Source: Jeongeupia sp. USM3 (lineage in GTDB: Bacteria > Pseudomonadota > Gammaproteobacteria > Burkholderiales > Chitinibacteraceae). From it: DNA of 64,000 nucleotides. The notes under the pieces are model-generated. The model saw only the letters and a list, made by a program, of their open reading frames with translations. It was not told the DNA's origin and made no database searches. The position numbers were made by a program, and so were the translations under genes. This document shows, in pieces, positions 58,175-64,000 of the stretch; positions within the stretch are counted from its first letter, which is position 1; the number at the start of each line of letters is the position of its first letter. The stretch is from contig NZ_CP017668.1 of NCBI RefSeq assembly GCF_001808185.1, positions 2,294,001 through 2,358,000 of the forward strand. The letters run 5' to 3'.

Positions 58175-59281
58175 TTAAATACGCATCGGCATGACGATGT
58201 ATTTAAAGTGCTCGTTGTCCGGAATCGTCACCAGCACCGACGAGTTCACGTCACCGAAGCTGAAGTGCAGCGTTTCGGCACTCAGGTTGGTCAGCACGTC
58301 GAGCAGGTACTGGATGTTGAAGCCGATATCCAGCGGCGCACCCTGATAGGCGACTTCGACTTCTTCCTGCGCCTCTTCCTGCTCGTTGTTGTTGCAGAGG
58401 ATCTTCAGCAGGCCCTCGGTCAGCACCAGCCGGACGCCACGGAACTTCTCGTTCGAGAGGATCGCCGCGCGCTGCAGCGACGACAGCAGCGAGGTGCGGT
58501 CGATGGTCAGCAGCTTGTCGTTGTTCTGCGGAATCACCCGGTTGTAGTCGGGGAACTTGCCGTCGACGACCTTGGAATGGATGACGATGGTGCCGAAGCT
58601 GAACTTGACCTGGTTGCCGGCGATGTCGATCGCCACTTCGTCGTCGACGTCACCCAAGAGCTTGTACAGCTCGAGGATGGTCTTTCTGGGCAGGATCACT
58701 TCGTTCTTGTCGAAGCTCGTGGCCAGCTCGGTCGAGGCAAAGCCGAGGCGGTGGCCGTCGGTCGCAACGAGCTTGAGGTGGCTGCCTTCGGTGACGACGA
58801 ACAGGCCGTTCAGGTAGTAGCGGATGTCCTGGTGCGCCATCGCGTACTGGACGCGGCCGAGCAGCGCCTTCAGCTGGCCCTGCGGCATGCGCAAGGTCGC
58901 CTTGAGGTTGGTGTCAACCGCCAGGGTCGGGAAATCGCCCGCCGGCAGCGTCTGCAGCTGGAAGCGGCTCTTGCCGGCCTTCAGCGTCAGCCGGCCGTCG
59001 GCCTCTTCGAGGCTGACGACGGTCTTGTCCGGAATCGCACGCAGGATGTCGGAGAACTTCTTGGCCGACACGGTGATCGCGAAGTCGTCGCCCGAAAAGC
59101 CTTCGCTCTGACGGCTCTCGATCTGGATCTCCAGATCGGTACCGGTGAACGACAGCGTGTCACCGGCCTTGCGGATCAGCACATTCGACAGAATCGGCAG
59201 CGTGTGACGGCGCTCGACGATCCCGGTGACCGTGGCGAGCGGTTTGAGCAGCGCATCGCGTTCAGCTTGCAACAGTTGCAT
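58175..59281 (-). CDS. dnaN: DNA polymerase III beta sliding clamp
   Basis: 368 aa starting MQLLQAERDALLKPLATVTGIVERR and ending NEHFKYIVMPMRI, both typical for DnaN. Three clamp domains fit the length. It forms the ring that tethers the replicative polymerase. It lies between dnaA and gyrB in the classical origin order. Confidence 0.97.
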   Translation of the reverse strand: MQLLQAERDALLKPLATVTGIVERRHTLPILSNVLIRKAGDTLSFTGTDLEIQIESRQSEGFSGDDFAITVSAKKFSDILRAIPDKTVVSLEEADGRLTLKAGKSRFQLQTLPAGDFPTLAVDTNLKATLRMPQGQLKALLGRVQYAMAHQDIRYYLNGLFVVTEGSHLKLVATDGHRLGFASTELATSFDKNEVILPRKTILELYKLLGDVDDEVAIDIAGNQVKFSFGTIVIHSKVVDGKFPDYNRVIPQNNDKLLTIDRTSLLSSLQRAAILSNEKFRGVRLVLTEGLLKILCNNNEQEEAQEEVEVAYQGAPLDIGFNIQYLLDVLTNLSAETLHFSFGDVNSSVLVTIPDNEHFKYIVMPMRI

Positions 59282-59358
59282 GACATCCCATCCGCGAAAA
59301 ATTGTTAGAGGTGTAACCGCCGAATTTTACCTTAAATCAGCGGCTTCTGATGGCCGGC

Positions 59359-59503
59359 ATCGTTGCGCCAGTCGGCCGGCGAGCGAAGGCGAAGCCAAGG
59401 AGGACGGAGCGCAGCAACCGGAATGGACACAAAGTCCATGAGGATTGCGAGCACCGCCCGACGCCGGCTTCGTCGAGCGCAGCCGCCGAATGGCGTACCG
59501 ATC
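59359..59503. repeat. structured intergenic repeat, family 1 (copy B)
   Basis: The left arm (ATCGTTGCGCCAGTCGGC, from 59359) and the right arm before 59503 (its inverse reads ATCGGTACGCCATTCGGC) pair in most positions. The interior GCAACCGGAATGGACACAAA with GTCCATGAGGATTGCGAGCA is almost identical to copy A. The right arm reaches into the dnaA stop codon. Confidence 0.6.
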
Positions 59504-60896
59504 AGCTGCGCAGCATCTGCAGCAATACCCCGTACTGGTGGCCGAGCTCCTGGTCCTTCTGCCGCAGGTCGTCGACGGTGCGGCAGGCGTGCAGCACCGT
59601 CGTATGGTCCCGGCCGCCGAAAGCGTCGCCGATCGCCGGCAGGCTCATCTGCGTCAGCTCCTTGGTCAGCGTCATCGCGATCTGCCGCGGCCGGGCGATG
59701 TCGCGCGTGCGCTTCTTGCTGTGCATGTCGGCGACCTTGATCTTGTAGAAGTCGGCAACGGTCTTCTGGATGTTCTCGACCGAGATCAGCCGGTTGCCGG
59801 CGGCGAGGATGTCCTTGAGCGCTTCCTTGGCCGCGTCGAGCGTCAGCGGCTGGTTGGTGAAGCGCGAGTACGCGAGCACGCGCTTGAGCGCGCCTTCGAG
59901 CTCGCGCACATTGCTGCGGATGTGCTTGGCGACGAAGAACGCCACGGTCGAATCGAGCTTGAAGTTCTCGCGCTCGGCCTTCTTCATCAGGATCGCCACG
60001 CGCATCTCGAGCTCCGGCGGCTCGATCGCGACGGTCAGCCCCCACGAGAAGCGCGACGTCAGCCGCTCCTGCAGGCCTTCGATCTCGCGCGGAATCCGGT
60101 CCGACGTCAGGATGATCTGCTTGTGGCCTTCGACCAGCGCGTTGAACAGGTAGAAGAACTCCTCCTGCGTCTTGTCCTTGCCGACGAAGAACTGGATGTC
60201 GTCGATCAGCAGGAGGTCGAGCGAGTGGTAGTAGCGCTTGAACTCGTCGAAGGCCTTGTGCTGATACGCCTTGACCACGTCGGTCACGTACTTCTCGGCG
60301 TGGATGTAGCGGATCTTCGCCGCCGGATTGCGCTGGTGCACGAGGTTGCCGATCGACTGGATCAGGTGGGTCTTGCCGAGGCCGACGCCGCCGTAGACGA
60401 ACAGCGGGTTGTAGCTCTCGCCCGGGTGCTCGGCGACCTGCTGTGCGGCGGCGCGCGCCAGCTGGTTGGCCTTGCCGGTGACCAGCGTCTCGAAGGTGAA
60501 GTTCGGGTTGAGCCGCGTGGTTTCGTGGTTGGCAGCGGCAGCGGCGATCACCGGCTTGGGCGCCGGCGCCGGATTGGCCGGGTTGCTGCTTGGCCGGCGC
60601 GCCACCGCCGGCGCGGCGGCCGCCGGGCTTGGCGCGGCCTTGCGCGCGGCACTGCCGACCTTGAGCGAGATGGCCGGCGCTTCGCCGCCGCAGAAACCGG
60701 CGGCGGCCTCCTCGATCAGCCCGAGGAAGCGGTCACGGATGAACTGCAGGAAAATCTGGTTCGGAACGATCAGGTTGAGCGCGTCGTCATGGGGCTCGGC
60801 CACCAGCGGGCGGATCCAGATGCGGAACTGGTCGGCACCAAGGCGGCCTTCGAGTTCGGTCAGGCAGTGGGCCCAGCAATTTTCGAGCGCGGACAT
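59502..60896 (-). CDS. dnaA: chromosomal replication initiator DnaA
   Basis: 464 aa. Domain I (CLTELEGRLGADQFRIWIRPL), alanine/proline-rich linker (~90-130), AAA+ domain with NPLFVYGGVGLGKTHLI and LLLIDDIQFF, and the DNA-binding signature GRDHTTVLHACRTVDDL in domain IV. It opens oriC. It is divergent from rpmH, with a DnaA box in between. Confidence 0.97.
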   Translation of the reverse strand: MSALENCWAHCLTELEGRLGADQFRIWIRPLVAEPHDDALNLIVPNQIFLQFIRDRFLGLIEEAAAGFCGGEAPAISLKVGSAARKAAPSPAAAAPAVARRPSSNPANPAPAPKPVIAAAAANHETTRLNPNFTFETLVTGKANQLARAAAQQVAEHPGESYNPLFVYGGVGLGKTHLIQSIGNLVHQRNPAAKIRYIHAEKYVTDVVKAYQHKAFDEFKRYYHSLDLLLIDDIQFFVGKDKTQEEFFYLFNALVEGHKQIILTSDRIPREIEGLQERLTSRFSWGLTVAIEPPELEMRVAILMKKAERENFKLDSTVAFFVAKHIRSNVRELEGALKRVLAYSRFTNQPLTLDAAKEALKDILAAGNRLISVENIQKTVADFYKIKVADMHSKKRTRDIARPRQIAMTLTKELTQMSLPAIGDAFGGRDHTTVLHACRTVDDLRQKDQELGHQYGVLLQMLRS

Positions 60897-61132
60897 AGAA
60901 GGGGGCCAGCCTCGCGACGATAGCGGGCCGCGCCGGAAGCATGAATTCAGGCGGGCGAGCCGGTGCGAAGCCGATGGCGAAGTGATGATGGATCAGCTGG
61001 ATTCTACCCTGAGACGGCTAAGTTATCCACAGGCATCCCGCCCACACAGCCGACGAAAGGGTTGACAAGACCTTGGCTTTATTGTGGAATCAATGGTTTA
61101 CTGTCGATTTTGTCCGCTCAGGAATTCTAGTC
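60897..61132. other. dnaA-rpmH intergenic region with a perfect DnaA box (origin candidate)
   Basis: TTATCCACA at 61023-61031 is a consensus DnaA box. I found no clear second perfect box in the 236 bp, nor in the dnaN-dnaA gap. It may act in dnaA autoregulation or as part of oriC. The gene order around it supports an origin-proximal location. Confidence 0.55.
61062..61090 (+). promoter_or_regulatory. rpmH promoter
   Basis: TTGACA (61062-61067) and TGGAAT (61085-61090) with a 17-nt spacer form a good sigma-70 promoter, 42 nt upstream of the rpmH start codon. Confidence 0.65.
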
Positions 61133-61267
61133 ATGAAACGTACTTTCCAGCCGTCCGTTATCCGCCGCAAGCGCACCCACGGTTTCCGCGCCCGCATGAA
61201 GACCAACGGCGGTCGCAATGTGATCGCCTCGCGCCGCGCCAAAGGCCGCGCTGTCCTGTCGGCTTAA
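61133..61267 (+). CDS. rpmH: 50S ribosomal protein L34
   Basis: 44 aa, MKRTFQPSVIRRKRTHGFRA... ending RRAKGRAVLSA, full-length L34. The start at 61133 is fixed by conservation, and the longer ORF to 61073 is promoter sequence. It is first in rpmH-rnpA-yidD-yidC. Confidence 0.97.
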   Translation: MKRTFQPSVIRRKRTHGFRARMKTNGGRNVIASRRAKGRAVLSA

Positions 61268-61286
61268 GCAGCCAGGAAGCGCCGGC

Positions 61287-61652
61287 ATGGCGCCCGCTCT
61301 TCGCTACGGCTTCCCGCGGGTCCTGCGCCTGCTGAAAACGGATGATTATTCATCCGTTTTTAGTTTGCGCTCGTCGGCGAGCAACGATTATTTCCAGGTG
61401 CTGGCGCGGCCGAACGGCCTGACGCATGCGCGCCTGGGCATGGTCGTCGGCCGCAAGACCGACAAGCGGGCGGTGGTGCGCAACTACATCCGCCGCAGCA
61501 CGCGCGAGGTGTTCAGGCTCAACGCCGCCGAGCTCGCCGGGCTCGATCTGGTCGTCCGTTCGCGCCGGGCTTTCGGCCGCGGTGAAGGTGCGGCGGCCAG
61601 GCAGGCGCTGCTGGCGCTGTTCCGCAAGCAGCGCGCCAGGCACGCGCCATGA
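61287..61652 (+). CDS. rnpA: ribonuclease P protein component
   Basis: 121 aa with the RNase P motif KRAVVRNYIRRSTREVFR at about residues 58-75 and LGMVVGRKT before it. It assists the catalytic RNA in tRNA 5'-end maturation. It lies 19 nt after rpmH and overlaps yidD by 4 nt. Confidence 0.93.
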   Translation: MAPALRYGFPRVLRLLKTDDYSSVFSLRSSASNDYFQVLARPNGLTHARLGMVVGRKTDKRAVVRNYIRRSTREVFRLNAAELAGLDLVVRSRRAFGRGEGAAARQALLALFRKQRARHAP

Positions 61653-61873
61653 GCAGGCGCCCGTTCAGCGCACTGGCCGTCGGCATCATCCGGTTCTACC
61701 AATGGTGCATCAGCCCGCTGATCGGCCCGCGCTGCCGCTATACACCGTCGTGTTCGCACTACGCGATCGAGGCAATTGTTAAACATGGCGCCGGGCGCGG
61801 CGGGTGGCTTACAATTCGCCGGCTTTGCCGCTGCCACCCGTGGGGCGGCTGTGGTCACGACCCCGTCCCCTGA
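61649..61873 (+). CDS. yidD: membrane protein insertion efficiency factor YidD
   Basis: 74 aa with IRFYQWCISPLIGPRCRYTP and SCSHYAIEAI, the conserved cysteine-containing core of YidD, and CHPWGGCGHDPVP at the end. It assists YidC/Sec insertion at the inner membrane. It overlaps rnpA. Confidence 0.95.
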   Translation: MSRRPFSALAVGIIRFYQWCISPLIGPRCRYTPSCSHYAIEAIVKHGAGRGGWLTIRRLCRCHPWGGCGHDPVP

Positions 61874-61888
61874 CTTTCCGAGTACACG

Positions 61889-63544
61889 ATGGACACCAAA
61901 AGACTGATTCTCTTCATCGCGGTCTCGTTCGGCATCCTCTTCTTCTGGCAGAAGTGGATGGAGAAACGATATCCGCAGCTGAACACGCCGCCTGCGGCCA
62001 GCGCACCGGCGACCGCCACCTCGCCGGCAGCGGCCGCCGCCGCCGCACAGGCCGAAACCGGCAAGCTCGCCAACGGCGCGCGGGTCACGGTGAAGACCGA
62101 CCTGCTGACTGCCGAGATCGACACCAACGGTGCCGACCTGCGTCAGGTCGTGCTGAACAAGTACGGCGCGATCGACGATCCGGCCAAGCCTTTCGTGTTG
62201 CTCGAGGAAAACGGCGCGCATACCTATGTCGCGCAGACCGGCCTGATCGGTGACGGCCTGCCGACGCACAAGAGCGTGTTCACCACCACGCAGGCGAGCT
62301 ACGCGCTTGCCGAAGGCCAGGACAAGATCGACGTGCGGCTCGATGCCGCCGGCCCCAACGGCGTCAAGGTCGCGAAGATCTACACCTTCAAGCGCGGCTC
62401 CTACGTCGTCGACGTGCGCTACGAGATTGCCAACGGCGGCAGCAAGCCGCTCGCCGCGCAAGCCTATTACCGGCTGCTGCGCGACGGCAAGGCGCCGGAA
62501 GGCACCAGCACCGGCATGTTCGGTACGCACACCTTCACCGGTCCGGCGGTCTACACCGACGCGGGCAAGTTCCAGAAGGTCGACTTCGCCAAGCTCGACA
62601 AGAACGAAGCCGAGTACCAGAAGTCGGCCAAGGACGGCTGGGTTGCGATGGTCCAGCACTACTTCACCAGCGCCTGGATTGCCTCGCCGAAGGACAAGCC
62701 GTCGATCTGCGGCGACACCGCGTGCAGCTACGAGCTCAAGGCCGTGCCGGGCGGGCTGTATTCGGCCGGCGTGGTGGCCACGTTGCCGCAGATCGCACCG
62801 GGCGCGACGCTGAACAAGACCGTCGAGCTGTTCGTCGGCCCGCAGGAAACCCGCGTGCTCGACCAGATCGCGCCGGGCTTCGACCTCGTCAAGGACTACG
62901 GCATCTTCACGATCTTCGCCAAGCCGCTGTTCTGGGTGCTCGACCAGATCCACAAGGTCGTCGGCAACTGGGGCTGGGCCATCATCCTGCTGACGATCCT
63001 GATCAAGGCGCTGTTCTATCCGCTCGCCGCGACCAGCTACCGTTCGATGGCGAGGATGCGCAAGCTCGCGCCGCGCATGGAGCAGCTGAAGGAGCGTCAC
63101 GGCGACGATAAGATGAAGTTCCAGCAGGCCGTGATGGAGATGTACAAGACCGAGAAGGTCAACCCGCTCGGCGGCTGCCTGCCGATGCTGGTGCAGATTC
63201 CGGTGTTCATCGCGCTGTACTGGGCGCTGATCGCTGCGGTCGAGCTGCGCCAGGCGCCGTGGGCGCTGTGGATCCACGACCTGTCGGCCAAGGACCCGTA
63301 CTTCGTGCTGCCGGTGCTGATGGCGGTGACGATGTTCATCCAGCAGCAGCTGAGCCCGCCGCCGCCGGATCCGATGCAGGCGAAGATGATGAAGATCATG
63401 CCGCTGGTGTTCAGCGTGTTCTTCCTGTTCTTCCCGGCCGGCCTCGTGCTGTACTACGTGGTCAACAACGTGCTGTCGATCGCCCAGCAGTGGTACATCA
63501 CCCGCAAGGTCGAAAACGAAGAGAAGCACGCGAAGAATTCGTGA
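61889..63544 (+). CDS. yidC: membrane protein insertase YidC
   Basis: 551 aa. N-terminal membrane anchor (LILFIAVSFGILFFWQKW), then a large periplasmic beta-domain (~80-330), then five C-terminal membrane segments with WGWAIILLTILIKALFYPL and LGGCLPMLVQIPVFIALYW. It inserts inner-membrane proteins alone or with SecYEG. It is followed by a strong terminator. Confidence 0.96.
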   Translation: MDTKRLILFIAVSFGILFFWQKWMEKRYPQLNTPPAASAPATATSPAAAAAAAQAETGKLANGARVTVKTDLLTAEIDTNGADLRQVVLNKYGAIDDPAKPFVLLEENGAHTYVAQTGLIGDGLPTHKSVFTTTQASYALAEGQDKIDVRLDAAGPNGVKVAKIYTFKRGSYVVDVRYEIANGGSKPLAAQAYYRLLRDGKAPEGTSTGMFGTHTFTGPAVYTDAGKFQKVDFAKLDKNEAEYQKSAKDGWVAMVQHYFTSAWIASPKDKPSICGDTACSYELKAVPGGLYSAGVVATLPQIAPGATLNKTVELFVGPQETRVLDQIAPGFDLVKDYGIFTIFAKPLFWVLDQIHKVVGNWGWAIILLTILIKALFYPLAATSYRSMARMRKLAPRMEQLKERHGDDKMKFQQAVMEMYKTEKVNPLGGCLPMLVQIPVFIALYWALIAAVELRQAPWALWIHDLSAKDPYFVLPVLMAVTMFIQQQLSPPPPDPMQAKMMKIMPLVFSVFFLFFPAGLVLYYVVNNVLSIAQQWYITRKVENEEKHAKNS

Positions 63545-63564
63545 CGCTTTTCGTGAGCGCACCC

Positions 63565-63596
63565 GCGAAAAAAAGCCGCCCCCGGGCGGCTTTTTT
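63565..63596. terminator. intrinsic terminator after yidC
   Basis: GCCGCCC (63575-63581) and GGGCGGC (63584-63590) form the core of a hairpin extended by A and T runs on both sides. It can serve yidC and the convergent HAD gene. Confidence 0.92.
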
Positions 63597-63610
63597 CATG
63601 GCCGGGGCAT

Positions 63611-64000
63611 TCAGGCCGGCAAGGTCAGCTGCAGCGCGTCGCCCTGCAGCTGCAGCGTGACCGCGGCGAAATCGGCGATCCGGCCGATCACGCCCGGCTG
63701 CATCGGCACGTGATCGCCGACGATGACGACCCGGCAACCGGCCGCCAGACCCGATGCAACACCGGCCGCGGCGTCCTCGAACACGATGCAGTCCTGCGGG
63801 TCGATACCGAGTGCGGCGGCCGCACGCAGATACGGCTCGGGCGACGGCTTGCCCTGATCCACGTCCTCGGCCACCACCGCCACGCCGGGCCAGGGCAGCG
63901 CGCCCAGCCGGAAACGCGTCAGCGCGACCTCGCGCCCGGCCGACGTGACCAGCGCCCAGCGATCGGACGGCAGCGCCGCCAGCAGCGCGGCGACGCCGGG
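63611..64000 (-). CDS. HAD-family hydrolase (beta-phosphoglucomutase/sugar-phosphatase-like), 5' end outside window
   Basis: The visible C-terminal 129 residues contain HAD motif II (WALVTSAGR), motif III lysine (GKPSPEPYLRAA) and motif IV (CIVFEDAAAGVASGLAAG). They end in a normal stop. The catalytic DxD at the N-terminus is beyond the window. The KPSPE and EDAAAG context is that of sugar-phosphate phosphatases and beta-phosphoglucomutases. Confidence 0.85.
   Translation of the reverse strand, partial: PGVAALLAALPSDRWALVTSAGREVALTRFRLGALPWPGVAVVAEDVDQGKPSPEPYLRAAAALGIDPQDCIVFEDAAAGVASGLAAGCRVVIVGDHVPMQPGVIGRIADFAAVTLQLQGDALQLTLPA

Overview
This looks like the chromosomal replication-origin neighbourhood of a GC-rich betaproteobacterium, most likely of the Neisseriales / Chitinibacteraceae type. 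The reasons are the rpmH-rnpA-yidD-yidC block divergent from dnaA-dnaN-gyrB, the betaproteobacterial character of the housekeeping proteins, and the short structured intergenic repeats. The species assignment is inference.

Layout. 1-2.7 kb: the 3' end of a TPR-like gene and two outer-membrane barrel genes. 2.8-13.6 kb: a maltose/maltodextrin module on the minus strand (lamB, GH13 alpha-glucosidase, malK, malE, malF, malG and two ROK glucokinases of the polyphosphate-glucokinase type). It has LacI-type operators upstream of lamB, but the only LacI-family gene here has lost its DNA-binding half and is joined to the second glucokinase. 13.7-25.7 kb: ordinary housekeeping and accessory genes (DUF4124 protein, pyrE, xth, ampG-like, GNAT, EamA, rhlE, LysR, cyclase, decayed ridA, an OsmC-YcaO fusion, slyD). 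55.5-64 kb: gyrB, dnaN, dnaA, the origin-side intergenic region, rpmH, rnpA, yidD, yidC and a partial HAD hydrolase.

25.7-55.5 kb, between the convergent 3' ends of slyD and gyrB, is an accessory island. A Schlafen/AlbA_2 protein and an HsdR fragment come first. Matching terminal inverted repeats (TGTAGGATCCC at 28016 and its inverse ending at 55548, 3 nt from the gyrB stop codon) then mark a 27.5-kb Tn7-like transposon. Its core is tnsA-tnsB-tnsC-tniQ. On one side it carries a Wadjet system (jetABCD, jetC frameshifted in a G6 tract) under a WYL regulator with a clear operator. On the other side it carries a domesticated IS481-like protein, a methyltransferase/membrane-protein pair interrupted by an IS481-family element (6-bp target duplication resolved), and a tightly packed six-gene operon: AbrB-like protein, DUF4007 protein, a 1152-aa P-loop ATPase, a PAPS-reductase/DndC-like enzyme, an 807-aa double-GHKL protein with a histidine-kinase-like end, and a 607-aa receiver-like protein.

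That six-gene operon is the best candidate for an undescribed system. It combines DNA-sulfur-type chemistry and a BREX/Dnd-type ATPase with a two-component-like pair, but shows no recognisable dndB/D/E, pglZ, brxL or methylase. I infer an anti-phage or DNA-modification role from content and location only.

The host part also shows intergenic elements (about 75-145 bp) placed just after stop codons. Their interiors are similar, while their outer arms differ from copy to copy yet stay complementary within each copy.
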